DNA of 64,000 nucleotides, taken from Neopestalotiopsis rosae (lineage: Eukaryota; Ascomycota; Sordariomycetes; Amphisphaeriales; Sporocadaceae). The notes below the pieces were generated by a model, which was given only the letters and a program-made list of their open reading frames with translations, searched no databases and was not told the DNA's origin. A program made the position numbers and the translations under genes. Location of the stretch: positions 1,860,001 through 1,924,000 of the forward strand of contig JALGAS010000008.1 of NCBI GenBank assembly GCA_023078685.1, in the 5' to 3' direction. Positions 36,013-46,779 of this stretch are shown here, one piece after another. The first letter of the stretch is position 1. The number at the start of each line of letters is the position of its first letter.

Positions 36013-37024
36013 ATGGCGGATATAGAAGGGCCCAGCACAGGACCAACCACGCCGTTGGGCGCCCCGTCGTTGGCTACTCTCCTGGGGCTTTTACCCCCGC
36101 CCGGATTCTCCTCCGTCGCCATACCGATTCCAAAGAGCTCTCTCTATCTCAACAACCCCATGCTCACCGAGGAGCCCGCGTCCATCTCGAAACCCGTCAG
36201 CGCCCCTACTTCACCCTCTGTGTTGCCCGCTCCCCTCAAAAAGGCCGAGCCGAATGGTGCCTTTACCTTGCTCATCGTGAACGATAACCCGATAGATAGA
36301 AAGGTATGCCGTTGTCCGAGTTATGTTACTGTTACTCTTTCGAGATTACATGGTGATCATATTGATTATGATGATATTAACACCATGTTTCTACCCAGAT
36401 TCTCGCCAAAATCTGCGAGAGATGGGGCCAGCCATACGAAATGGCCGAAAATGGCCAGGAGGCTGTTGATATGTATAAGCGAGATCCAGTCAAGTTCAGA
36501 TGCATCCTCATGGGTAAGTAGCAATGGCTGTCTGAAGGCGGCCCCACGAAGCCATGTAAATTCCTCTGGCTAGCGTTCACTCCTAACCATATCTTCTAGA
36601 TCTTGTCATGCCAGTCATGAACGGATTCGAGGCCACGGAACAAATCCGAAAATTCGAAGAGGAATCGTGGAATGCCTATTCGGATTACCTCTCCTCCCCC
36701 TCCTCCTCCCGAAAGCATGCCGCCTCACCCAAACCAGTCCGGCGCTCCGTTATAGTCGCGCTGGCGCCCTCGTACGCCGTGGCCGGGATCCATCAGCGGA
36801 TCGCCGACGCCGGCTTCGACCTGTCCATGTGTCGGCCGCTGTACCCAAACACCATCTGCAACATGCTCTTTAGCGGTCCCGGCGTCAACGTCGTGGGCCT
36901 GCTCGGCGGCGTCGACGACGACCAGCTCCGGGCCGCGGGATACCCGCTGAAGGTGGTTCGTCGCAAGCCGAGCAGTATCGGCGAGCGAGAAATGGGCGAA
37001 GCGCTCGGCCGCGCCGTTTCTTGA
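36013..37024 (+). CDS. atypical response-regulator receiver protein
   Basis: Protein with a single CheY-like receiver domain. Three exons (36013-36303, 36399-36513, 36600-37024) give 276 aa. A Pro/Ser-rich head of about 85 residues precedes the receiver, which starts TLLIVNDNPIDRK and continues AKICERWGQPYEMAENGQEA and CILMDLVMPVMNGFEATEQI. The phospho-acceptor Asp (in MDLVMP) is present. Other positions differ from the consensus: the acidic pair is Asn-Asp instead of Asp-Asp, the switch Thr is Ala (VALAPSY instead of ALTA), and the conserved Lys before Pro is Arg (CRPLYP instead of KP). A Ser-rich insert (YLSSPSSSRKH) lies between helix 3 and strand 4, and a 60-residue tail follows. No kinase or DNA-binding domain is attached. 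It may be a weakly phosphorylated or signalling-inert receiver in a stress phosphorelay. Confidence 0.85.
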
Positions 37025-39113
37025 AAAAGAGAAACGCACATATAGAACAGCGAGGAGGACAAAAACATGTCCCCACGAGGTATTGAAGGACTTGAGAGCA
37101 AAGATGCTCAGACCCAGTATTCTCCCACCAACCTCTGACTTACGACCAGAGAACCCATTTTGATGAGCACAGATACAGGAACGAGATAATCAACTCAGTT
37201 CCTGGTCGTGTAGGTTATGTATTATTTTGTTTTGATATGGAATCATAGCGGCATTGGACGGCGTTGTGGTCAATTTGATTATACCTTACGAATGAAACAT
37301 AGAGAAAATAAATAAACAATCGAGTTTAGACTCTTTACACTACCGAGGCCTACTGCAATTTTGTGAAAGTGAGGTGACACCACTTATAAGCCACGTTGTA
37401 GCTCAAATAAAACAAATAGGATGAGTAATTCCGTACACTATCCTATCGATTCTTCCATTGTCAAGTCCAGAATTCAGACCATCACTTTCCATATTTGCGT
37501 CAAGTGCATGAGAGTTAACAGATAGAGCCTCGGTACACCTGTTTCCTACTTCTAATCCTAGATAATCAAGACGTTTATCACAACGAGGACAGATCGAATA
37601 TGTCCCCTATGTCAAAAAGCCAATCTCTATCTAGGCCTACTCTCCGGTTCACCAAGATCATCTAAGCAAGTGCGATGTCCATATGTCCTCTCCAATACTC
37701 GAGAAAGTATATAGTCCGTACCCTCCAACGCCATGGCCTAAGGCTACGCCCTACGGTTACATCTAATCAGATACGTTGGTGGACATGGATACCGCGATCT
37801 CTATACCTCGCCATCTCGATTCAACCACAATGCGGCTGGGCGGGCCTATCCCGGGTCTCACATGCAAGTAAGTCTACACTCTAGTGGCCGCTCATGACAC
37901 ACAGCATGTTGCAACATCACCTGAGTTTTTTTCAAAACCATCGAAAAGAATTGAGCCTCACCAATTCGTTGGGCCTCAATGGTCTGACTAATAATTCCAG
38001 AGTGCTTTTCCACCTAAATCGTCCCATGTACTCGCTAGCTCTCTCATACGAGCCGCTAGCCTGCCCATAGGATGGCCGGGGTACGCTGTCCATCGACCAT
38101 GAAGCCTGTTACGATTCGAGTCAACGAAATGGAAACCTGTTTATAGAATACAAATGACAAAAAATACTTCAAGTCTACATTTCACTTGGAAAGTATGTCA
38201 TACTCAGTGTACATGGCAAGATATCAATGTCAGATTGCCAATGGTGAGGACCATGCAAAGACCGCATCGGCGACGGGGATCCGCAAACGTTTTATGTCGT
38301 GAAGCGGAGCCCTCCCCCGGGTTTCCCGCTCGCTATTTTCACTTTAAAACCGCCCCGTAATCAGATGTTCCAGAACTTCGCTACAACTCCATTATGACGC
38401 AACGATTGCAACGGTCGGGAACAACGATAAAGATCTTTGGCCACATTTCTTTTTGCCAATATTAATGACCATGCCAACAAGCTCAAGTACAAGCTTCCAT
38501 GGTGGTGGTAAGGCAAGCAGTATTTTGTGATTTCCCAAACCGCCTCATCCGCAGGCCAAGCCTCACCTTCTCGCTATTCCAGGTAAGCGAAGTAATAGCA
38601 TCTTCCGATTATAACCCGACGTTCCCGAGCAGTATCGCTGCTGATGACAAGATCCGGGCAGAGATCCCCAACTTGTATAGAATCTCTGATGGCCCTGCCT
38701 AGATAGAGGAACAAGTCTCGCGTTGTGTACCTGATGCCGTGCTGGTCATGGCCCACGAAATGGCAAGCTCAAGTTTCCCTAGTATCGGTGCTTCATCCCG
38801 CGGTGGCGAGCTCAGGGAGATATTATTGAATCAACATGCGATCATCTGTAGTCGCGTTAGAAGTGACCGGATAGTCCCAAAATTACACTTGTCAAAGATA
38901 ATTCCAATATTCGCTGTATAGGTTGGCCGCGATGCATCTCTTGTTAGCTTGGAGAAGGTTTCACACGCAGTCTACCAATGTTTTCTTGAAGGTGATTTCC
39001 AGTACGACGTAATTTTCCTAGTCCAATATCGAAAATATTCACCAAGCCGCCAGTTATTGCCTCGAAACTCCAGCTAAGTGTATCGACAAATCTATTTCGT
39101 AAATACGTCTGCT

Positions 39114-39607
39114 ATGTCTGCGGCCCTGTTCGCATTGAGTTCTGTCCTGGCCAAACAACAATGTCTGGTTCAGAGTGTCGGGAGTTGTCAGTCTGTGGTT
39201 GTTGCTATTCAGGTTCCTCGGGATGACACCTTCTCCGCTGTGGACATCTACTTGCAAACTATAGTCGTATCGGCAAGGCCACAGAAGTCGATCTAGGTCA
39301 AGCTATTGATTTGTAACTTCCGTGCAGAGTGGATATGATGGCCAGGGTCGGCGCTGAATCGGACATATATGCCACGTCCAAGTACGCTGGGGATGTTTAT
39401 GGTAAAGATGAAATGAGCTTTGTGACAGGAGATTGTGCCTCTGGACTCGATGTCTGTTCATTGGGGTGCGTTCAGCGTTTCCTTGTTCGGGCTTCTTAGC
39501 TTACCCGTGACATCGTTACTCAAACCGCAGTTAGCTACAACAACTTCTGGTTCAAATCCCTTGGCCAATTCTACAGCGACGTTGCCCAAGTTTTGACAGC
39601 CCTCTAG
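39114..39607 (+). pseudogene. possible decayed small Cys-containing protein gene
   Basis: From 39114 the frame reads a short Ala/Leu-rich start (MSAALFALSSVLAKQQC) and QSVGSCQSVVVAIQ. After a frame change the segment VDMMARVGAESDIYATSKYA, then KDEMSFVTGDCASGLDVCSL, is open. A GT at 39466 and an AG at about 39534 would join it to GYNNFWFKSLGQFYSDVAQV and a stop at 39607. The two halves need a frame correction near 39255-39330, so the gene looks broken. A secreted protein is possible but the leader is short. No family is recognised. Confidence 0.25.
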
Positions 39608-40057
39608 ACAACCCTCAAATAAACACCACCTCAGTTATCTCAGCTTTTAATTCAATTAGCTAGCTGAAGCATTCAACGCAAACAACGCTGAACACCACTA
39701 TGACAACACTGATGCTCGCGAGCTATAGTATTGTATTGTGGAGTATATGTCCAGCTCAGATGCCGCAACGTTCTTAAGACCTCGAAATTTACGAGAAATG
39801 TAAGGAATACGCCATCAAAGAATAGGAAACTTCTGTAAAAGCAGTACGTAGACTTCCCAGAGAGGAGCTTGTGGAAACCGAGACTCATAAGCAGTATGCG
39901 CTAGCGTAGGCTCTTTCTTCGTCACCCTATCATCAATATCTTCGTAAATACCGCCACTTTGACAGTTATAGTTCTGGTGTGCTGTCATTCCCATGTTGAT
40001 TTATGTGTCTTTTATTGTAAGAAAACATCGTACAAATAAATTTCTACCATCGAAAAA

Positions 40058-40345
40058 TGATTACCATCAAGACCGATCCCGCCACTGGCTCTGGCGTTGA
40101 CTTTGGCTCTGTCCAAGTCGCTGCGGGCTCCTGTCGAGGCTGCGGCTAATCATGCACAACTTCCCCTTCGTCGCGACGCATACCTCCACCATTCTGTCTC
40201 AGCAAACATATCTACTATTGCTGAGTACACAGCTGCTGTGGTTTATGAATTCGGCAATGTTGAGGGACAGCCACCGTGTGAAACATGCCGCAACCCCGAG
40301 AAGCGGGTGTACAAGATTTCGCGCACGTGGGCGCGCAGGCCTTAA
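40058..40345 (+). other. short coding remnant with CxxC
   Basis: In one frame an apparent start reads ITIKTDPATGSGVDFGSVQV up to a stop at about 40149. In the neighbouring frame the sequence is open to the AT island and contains EYTAAVVYEFGNVEGQPPCE, then CETCRNPEKRVYKISRTWAR. The fragment ends where AT-rich sequence begins. It resembles Cys-pair modules of uncharacterised fungal proteins, but I cannot name it. Confidence 0.25.
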
Positions 40346-40440
40346 TATAATTATTGAATTCTATTATATTTTGTTTAAAAATTCTTTCTTAAATGAATCA
40401 ATATGAATTTCAGCTATTTTTAGCTTTATGCGCGTTTTCT
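40345..40440. repeat. AT-rich island
   Basis: A short AT-dominated stretch between two coding remnants on opposite strands. It shares its composition with the islands at 6541 and 10571. Confidence 0.4.
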
Positions 40441-40650
40441 TAAGGAGAAGCCTCTTTTTCGGCTGAGGTAGCCTCGCCTCTAGAGGGTTGGTTTTCTGGA
40501 GCTGCCTTCGCTTGAGCCTGATCAGCATCTTTTTCCGGTTTATCTTTACTGTCGATCTTCGTGTCGGGCTTGTCTTTACTGCCAGTCTTGTTGTCGGGCT
40601 TGTCTTTACTGCCGGTCTTCGTGTCGGCCCACCCTGTAGTGATCTCTTCA
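40440..40650 (-). pseudogene. C-terminal remnant with decapeptide repeats
   Basis: On the minus strand a frame ending in a stop at 40440-40442 reads three tandem decapeptides, DTKTGSKDKP, DNKTGSKDKP and DTKIDSKDKP. A charged Ala/Glu-rich tail (EATSAEKEASP) follows. Upstream of the repeats the plausible protein frame is lost. It looks like the low-complexity tail of a larger, decayed gene. Confidence 0.35.
40539..40628. repeat. 30-bp tandem repeat, three copies
   Basis: Three consecutive 30-nt units at 40539-40568, 40569-40598 and 40599-40628, sharing the core TCTTTACTG and CTTCGTGTCGG with a few substitutions. The unit length is ten codons, which suits expansion within a coding frame on the minus strand. 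Confidence 0.8.
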
Positions 40651-41552
40651 CCAGCGATTCGCTCCCGGTGGGTGGCGGTTGGACCGAAGTCTTCTGTCCG
40701 AGTTCTCCACCGAGCTCATCGCTCTTGTTGAAAAGTTAAACATAATTTTGACCCTGAAACTGTACAAGAGTTTGACGTGTTCGAGGGGCGGGGGCCTTGC
40801 GGCCGGATATGCCCTGTGCTGAAGTGCTTGGAACCGACACTGTGACAATCTTCTGCTTTGTCTGCGTATTATAGTGCATATGTCCCTACCTCTTCGCAGC
40901 CCTCGCCGAGGGATACTCGCTCACAAAACTTGACTATCTCGTCCAGATTGAGTCCTGCGCGCTCAAACTGGTTGCTTCCGGATACCACGCGAAGTTTGAT
41001 TGCCACAGCTGCTGCTCATTGATGCCAGCGCGCTGGCTGCTGTTATGTTCTTTCCAGTGTCTGCTAGACAATTCCAAGCACAGATCATACTGGTGCATTT
41101 TGAGACCTTGCAGGCTTTGATTGGGTAAAACAAGGCTGCTTATTCGAGAATACTTGCCTAGGTAGATTATAAAGCAAAAAGTATGCCTAGGTAGGAATCT
41201 AGCTTTTGCTATAGTATTCTTGCTTGGCAATATACATATTGGAGAGACTGGGATAGGTATAGAGGCCCCCGCCTACCTACTGGTAGTTTTGTGGAGAGTG
41301 TGGGGTAAATAAGGGAGCCGAGGCACTTGGGGGTCCGGGGAAAACCAAACACCAAATAAATTCGGGTACCTATCGCCTATCGCCGTGCTTATTTGCGTTG
41401 GACGTGGTTGATTCTGCAATTGAAAGGAGGTTGATCCAAGAGAACTATTGTCATTCATCCATTTGTGTTGCTGCGAGCCATTGATCTGTGTATCTTCACA
41501 TCTCGAAATTAGCAAAGCATTACGGGATATCTGAGCCCCATTATCATCCACC

Positions 41553-42433
41553 ATGCCGTCAGGAGCATTTCAGGTCGAATACACGGGCCGGGTGGCCATT
41601 GTCACCATTACAAATGAAAAGAAGCTCAATGCGCTCAGCGGCCCGCAGTACTTTGAGTTGTCTCAGATCCTACGTGAGATTGCCACACACGATGAGGTCT
41701 ACATCACATTCTTGACGGCCAAGGGCAGATACTTTTCAGCGTACGCTTATTCTTTTCCTCAAGGCTGAATGATGACCTCGGTTACTGACACTATTTGCCA
41801 TAATTCAGCGGCGCCGACGTCTCCTTTGGCAAGAGCGTGCCCGCAGACTCGGACCCGTACTTTGAGTGGCTGCGCTCCTTTGTCGCCAACAACCTCAACG
41901 CGACGCAGGCCTTTTACACGCACCCCAAGATCCTGGTCGTCGGGCTCAACGGGCCCGTCATCGGCCTATCGGCCGCCCTGGCCGCCCACGCCGACTTCAT
42001 CTACGCCGCGCCCCACGCCTTTCTGCTCACGCCCTTTTCCTCCCTCGGGCTCGTGGCCGAGGGCGGCGCCTCGCGCGCCCTCGTCCGCCGCCTCGGCGTC
42101 AGCAAGGCCAACGAGGCCCTCATCATGAGCCGCCGCATCCCCAGCGACGAGCTGCTCCAGACGGGCTTCGTCAACAAGATCTTTGACGTGGAAAAGGGCG
42201 ACGACGAAAAGTTCCGCCGCCTCGTCCTCCAGGAGATTGACGACAAGCTCGGCGAGCACCTCATCGGCGACAGCTTGACGGGCATCAAGAAGCTGATCCA
42301 GCTGCCGGAGAGGGACGCCCTGGACCTGCAGAACACGAACGAGGTGTTTGCCGGCTTGGGCAGGTTCATGAGTGGTGTCCCCCAGGCCGAGTTCGCCAAG
42401 ATTGCCAGTGGCCAAAAGCGACACAAGTTGTAA
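41553..42433 (+). CDS. peroxisomal enoyl-CoA isomerase/hydratase family protein (Eci1-like)
   Basis: Crotonase-fold protein, most like the delta3,delta2-enoyl-CoA isomerase that lets unsaturated fatty acids enter beta-oxidation. Two exons (41553-41740 and 41809-42433) give 270 aa. The N-terminal core reads VAIVTITNEKKLNALSGPQY. The oxyanion-hole segment is FSAGADVS, joined exactly across the intron. The second half has ILVVGLNGPVIGLSAALAAH and FSSLGLVAEGGASRALVRRL, where Glu in AEGG is the likely catalytic residue. It ends in HKL, a variant of the PTS1 peroxisomal signal. Exon 2 is very GC-rich. The gene is convergent with COG1, only 85 nt between their stop codons, so the transcripts may overlap. 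Substrate range is inferred from the family. Confidence 0.9.
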
Positions 42434-42518
42434 ATTATTCACGCTGGGAGCAAGCGCAGTACGATATCAAAGTTACTTTTTGTTGTTATTAATAATGACT
42501 CTTGCTCCGTGCTGTACT

Positions 42519-44951
42519 CTAACCGAGAAGTCCAAACAAGAGACTTGTCCTCTTCCAATACTCTTGTGAAGCCTTTGTCATCCGTTCTCTTGCTTCCACT
42601 GGCAAGTCTGTCTTCTTGAATACATCCTGAGCCAGCGTCGCCAGGCTTTCATTTGCATCTCCGCCGCTGCCCAAGCTAGTCTGCAATAGTAACATATCAT
42701 ACTCCCATTGAATGAGGAGATCCCTCCTGATCTCTGACTCTTTTGCCGCCTTTTCCTTGAGTGCAACATCATCCTCGTTAGTGTCCTTTTCTGGAACTTC
42801 TTGGCTCTCAGAGTCGTCCTTGGTCTCTGCGCCGTCTTGATCTTCCTCACTTTTCGCGACTTCTTTCGTTTCTGGGGCTGTTTCGGCCACTGCATTTGCA
42901 TTAATCTCTGCTAGATCATCCAGCTTTACTCGCCATGCATCGGTGAGCTGAGCACCAAAGCTCTTCTTGAGCTTGGTCAGAGCGGCAGGGCTCCAGAGGT
43001 CCAACCCAGCATCGCCCATAGAAGTGACTAGATTTCGTAATAGTTTGAAGGAGTCTGGTGAGGGCTGTGAAGGTAAAGCTGGCTCGCCTTCCCAGAGCAC
43101 GCGACCAATCACCCGGTTCCTCGTCAAGGCCGTTTTCTTAAACTCCTCTAATGGTGAGACGGTGACGTGACCAATCAATCGTTCGTGAAGTGAGGGAACA
43201 ATTTCTAAGCCAAATGCCTTGATGTTCTCCAGCTTGGGCAGTTGGCTTCGAATGCTTCGAATAATTCGAAGCAAGTACATTGCAATATGACCGTTACTGG
43301 CATCTTTGTGCGCAAGCCAGAGCTTGCCCAATTGTTCGTCCAAGCTGTGATATGCTTGTTCGAGGGTCCTATCCAATTGTTCGGAAATCTTTTGCGGGTC
43401 TTGCTTGCTTAAGAGTTCTTGTCGCGTCTCAATCGTTTCTTCGTCCTCAATCTCATCCACATCATTATCCCAACGTTGACGTCGAAGCTGCTGCACAACT
43501 TCCTCCACGTCATCAATCAAATGGTACCATGAGTTGTAACTCGAGACCGCCCGGGATGCGGCGTCGTTTCTCCCGTGGAGACGTGAGAGGACCTCGTGCG
43601 AGATGTGCTTCGCGCCAATGCTCACGTCCATGTTCAGCATCTCGTCATCCCAGAGACTCTTTCGAGGGTCAACGGGGCCAGTCTGCCATGTGTCAAGTGT
43701 TTTGGCAACCTCGGACCCAATAAGGCGAAGTTTGGAAACCTTGACTTCCAGTACGGCCAAGATCCGTGTATTGATGACACCACGCAGCCCATCCAGCATC
43801 TCGGATGGGTCAAAGCCTCTTGCCTTGCCGCCATCTCTGACCCAATGTTGTAGAACCTTGGTACGCAGATCGATGATCGTCTTGAACTCGGACATGTGCG
43901 CAAGAGTCTTGCCGAGCCCGTCGAGGAGTGTTTCGCCGCCTTTCTTGGCCCAACTTGTGAGCATTGACTTGGCTAGTTTGCCGTCCAGTTCATCGTGTCG
44001 TATAAAAGGAGTAAAGTATTGAATGTCGTCTCCACACCATCTTTCATAGACGTCTAGACGCAGTCCCTCCAGCGCTTTGAGTGATTCGTCGGCTAGGAGA
44101 GGTCGTCGCTTGAGGTCGGCCAGAGTATCTGATAGTTTCGAGGGCACCAAGGACTGGACATCAAGCAGTGTCCTGGTGAAGAGATCAAGCCCTCGCAGCA
44201 CATTTTCAGTATTCCTGTCCCGTTCGTGCTCATCGGCGTCAAATTCGAGGACCATTGCCTCGCCTCGCACATTTAGGAAATGACGCAGGACGTCCTTGGC
44301 GCCAGAGCTTTCGGCCAGACTGTACGCACACAAGGCCTTCAAGATATCGCCCTGATCAGTATTGTTGCTGACCTTGTCGAGTATCTTGCCAATTCCCCGC
44401 AGCAATCTATTCTTCAAGCTTCTCTGGCTCTTCTTTGCCGTTTCCAAAGCTGCTCGCAAATCGGCATCCTCGAGCGTGTTCACATCCCCAAAGCTAGCAA
44501 TCAGCAGCCGTATCAGGACCAAGATCCTTGCCACGAGGACGAGTCTCTCGCCCCGACCCTCCTTGCCGCCCTTGAGCAAGCGCCCGGCCGTCAGGGCGCA
44601 GGCCTCGAGCAGCTTGACCCTGGCGGCCCGGCTCAGCTCGGCCTCGACATCCTGGCGACCACGGAAGCCGCCGAGACCGGACACCTTGCCCTCGACGACG
44701 GTCCGGCCGCACTTGCCGCCCATGCGCCCCAGCACGGTCTGCACGTCGCTCATGTCGCGGCGCATCTGCACAATGGTGTCGGCGGTGCCCAGCAGCTCGC
44801 GGTAGCTGTTGCCGACCTGGGTGCGCAGCCGCGCCGCCTTCTCGTCAATCTGCACATGGAGGGTCTTGTGGATGGCACGGATCTGAGGCAGCGTGTACGT
44901 CTCAAAGACCTGGCTGGACGAGGTCAGGTTCGAGGTGTCGGGCGCCGCCAT
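42519..44951 (-). CDS. COG1: conserved oligomeric Golgi complex subunit 1
   Basis: Subunit of the COG tethering complex that handles retrograde vesicle traffic in the Golgi. A single uninterrupted frame of 810 aa. The N-terminal Vps51/COG1-type block includes FETYTLPQIRAIHKTLHVQI and IDEKAARLRTQVGNSYRELL, with TADTIVQMRRDMSDVQTVL predicted as coiled coil. The long middle part is helical throughout. A charged, Glu/Lys-rich low-complexity segment (about 700-755) precedes the C-terminal helical end (LPVEARERMTKASQEYW). The length fits filamentous fungal COG1. The opposite strand shows long open frames that are GC-driven shadows. Confidence 0.88.
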   Translation of the reverse strand: MAAPDTSNLTSSSQVFETYTLPQIRAIHKTLHVQIDEKAARLRTQVGNSYRELLGTADTIVQMRRDMSDVQTVLGRMGGKCGRTVVEGKVSGLGGFRGRQDVEAELSRAARVKLLEACALTAGRLLKGGKEGRGERLVLVARILVLIRLLIASFGDVNTLEDADLRAALETAKKSQRSLKNRLLRGIGKILDKVSNNTDQGDILKALCAYSLAESSGAKDVLRHFLNVRGEAMVLEFDADEHERDRNTENVLRGLDLFTRTLLDVQSLVPSKLSDTLADLKRRPLLADESLKALEGLRLDVYERWCGDDIQYFTPFIRHDELDGKLAKSMLTSWAKKGGETLLDGLGKTLAHMSEFKTIIDLRTKVLQHWVRDGGKARGFDPSEMLDGLRGVINTRILAVLEVKVSKLRLIGSEVAKTLDTWQTGPVDPRKSLWDDEMLNMDVSIGAKHISHEVLSRLHGRNDAASRAVSSYNSWYHLIDDVEEVVQQLRRQRWDNDVDEIEDEETIETRQELLSKQDPQKISEQLDRTLEQAYHSLDEQLGKLWLAHKDASNGHIAMYLLRIIRSIRSQLPKLENIKAFGLEIVPSLHERLIGHVTVSPLEEFKKTALTRNRVIGRVLWEGEPALPSQPSPDSFKLLRNLVTSMGDAGLDLWSPAALTKLKKSFGAQLTDAWRVKLDDLAEINANAVAETAPETKEVAKSEEDQDGAETKDDSESQEVPEKDTNEDDVALKEKAAKESEIRRDLLIQWEYDMLLLQTSLGSGGDANESLATLAQDVFKKTDLPVEARERMTKASQEYWKRTSLLFGLLG

Positions 44952-45341
44952 TGCGGGCTGCTTGGGCTCGCGGGCGAGACTCGTGAAGATCTAATCGAGG
45001 AGATTGGAAGTCGGCGGTGTCTGTCTAGTCCGTCATTCGAGTCAAGCGGCAGATTGGCGAGCTAGATTCAAGAAAGTTTCGCCTCGAAAGAAGCCTTGGG
45101 CGTTCGTGGTAAGGGAGCTTGTAAGGTGGGAAGCGGCCCCTACATCCACGTAGCATGCAGTAGCTTAGCTTGCATGGGACAGGTGGCCGCCGCCAACACA
45201 AGTGCCGCTAGACTGTAACCCCACCACCATATTTACACCAAACAGTTTAAGATCATGCAAACCTTGGATTGCTAGAATAAGTTAAAGGCATTGCAGAAGA
45301 ATGCAATGCTTTATTAGATACTATTTTAATCTTTTTTTTCT

Positions 45342-45641
45342 TTGACACAAACGGCGCAGATTCTTTATGATATGATAGCTCTCTTTCACAAAATCCTCCA
45401 TCGATATACCGCTGTGCCTGACACGTTGACCGCAGCACTGGTTCTCGAAGCTCGTATCATCCCATTCGCGTTCGCCGAATATCATAAGGTCCGAAGTCAC
45501 TTTGACGTACAAAAAGTGCTGGCATTTATGAGAAAGATGGCTTCTGACGCCCAAAGCACCAATCTGACTTTATATACGGCGATGAGAAAGCACTTGCTGG
45601 AGATTCTGGAGATGGGCGATGTCTACAAATGGACCCTGTAA
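45342..45641 (+). other. short open frame, possible remnant
   Basis: A 99-codon frame without an ATG at its beginning (first ATG internal) reads protein-like (AALVLEARIIPFAFAEYHKV, RKHLLEILEMGDVYKW). A GT follows at 45638. It may be an exon of a decayed gene or chance. No family recognised. Confidence 0.25.
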
Positions 45642-45789
45642 GTATTTGTACCTACATTTATCGACTTTATAAGTGAAAAGACTTATAAGAAATAGAAAGA
45701 ATTTGGATGAAAGAAAAGCCATTGAGTAAAAAGTCGTAAAATAGGCAAAGGAAAAAAAACCAAAAAGACAAATTCAATATAAATAAAAG

Positions 45790-46190
45790 AACTACGCCAA
45801 ACACCAATTCTTCCGTAGTCTGGCTGTTATCCTCGGCCAGCAACGCGGGCTGGCTCTGATGGGCCTGTTCAGGTTGAACAGGCAAGTCCTGCATAATATT
45901 GATCGACTGGGCGATGCTCAGATTCACATCACGCATCGCTCGCTGGAACCTGTGGGGTACAACGTAATGCGCGCAATCGTTGACCGAATGCAGGATCTCT
46001 GTTGCGTTTTTTTCGAGTTTTCTCTTCTTTTCATGCGTCTTGAGGTTGGAAACAGATATTGGTGCTCTTCTCTTCGGGTTCCCCAGAGCTCAGGCGTTTG
46101 GTGTTGCACGGCTCTGACATCTGTTGGAAAGTCTGTTCCTCCTTGTTCCTCCTTAGCCTGTTCCACGTCTGATGTGGTCGACAAACTCAT
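45790..46190 (-). pseudogene. uncharacterised gene remnant
   Basis: From an ATG at 46190 the frame reads MSLSTTSDVEQAKEEQGGTD, a hydrophilic, basic protein (SRRMKRRENSKKTQQRS) to a stop at about 45924. The plausible continuation, AMRDVNLSIAQSINIMQDLP and then AEDNSQTTEE, is in the next frame and runs into AT-rich sequence. A single frameshift or an unseen intron would join them. Function unknown. Confidence 0.3.
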
Positions 46191-46779
46191 TGTTCTGTGA
46201 TAATCTTTTCGGAACGCTACATCAGCGGGAATTCATGGAGCGTGTTAAGGTGCCCAGTAACGAGATCACTGCCGCTTCTTGGTGAACACCCGATGTAGCG
46301 CTAAATATTGAGATCATCAGACATTTTCAATAACATGGAATTTGATTAGCTTGATAAAAGGCAGTGCTCAAGATCCTTCTTAATGAAAATGCTGTTTTTG
46401 TTTCCGAGATGGAAAAACCCCCCGACAGTTGAATTCCGTTCAGTCACCCTGTGATGACGCTCTCAGCATCCCGGGCCGTTTCTCTTGGCCGCGAAAAATC
46501 CAGGAAATGGGTGAGACCGGCGAAATCGGGGCTCATATGAATAAATCGCCTCGTAATCGATTCGATCATCATCTGTCCAATTCAAGCTCCAATCCTCCGA
46601 TATTGGACAAACTCCATCCTTTGGTGAACCACCACCGTGACAGCACTAGAATATGATACATTGTTAGGAACGCTCGTAAGGGGGGAGTGAATACTCGGGT
46701 TTAAGTGCAGTTTGTGTCGATCAGCGTGCCTGTCACGGATTGGCCATTTGGATATCTCCGAATAATGGTTGACACTGGG

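Larger units (their letters stand above)
37025..41552. other. gene-poor region with coding remnants
   Basis: About 4.5 kb without a convincing intact gene. Protein-like fragments lie at 39114-39607 (+), 40058-40345 (+), 40440-40650 (-) and about 40890-41030 (+, reads EGYSLTKLDYLVQIESCALK). An AT-rich island separates two of them at about 40345-40440. The layout looks like decayed genes rather than one interrupted gene. Confidence 0.45.
44952..46779. other. intergenic with coding remnants
   Basis: Contains the COG1 promoter side and two fragments: a 99-codon plus-strand frame at about 45342-45641 and a broken minus-strand frame at about 45790-46190. Around 45290-45340 and 45640-45800 the sequence is AT-rich. 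A perfect 7-bp inverted repeat (GCATTGC and GCAATGC) forms a small hairpin at 45288-45309. Confidence 0.4.

Noticed and set aside
44280..45065. 261-codon plus-strand frame opposite COG1
   Set aside because: Antisense shadow of a GC-rich conserved exon; composition explains the lack of stops.
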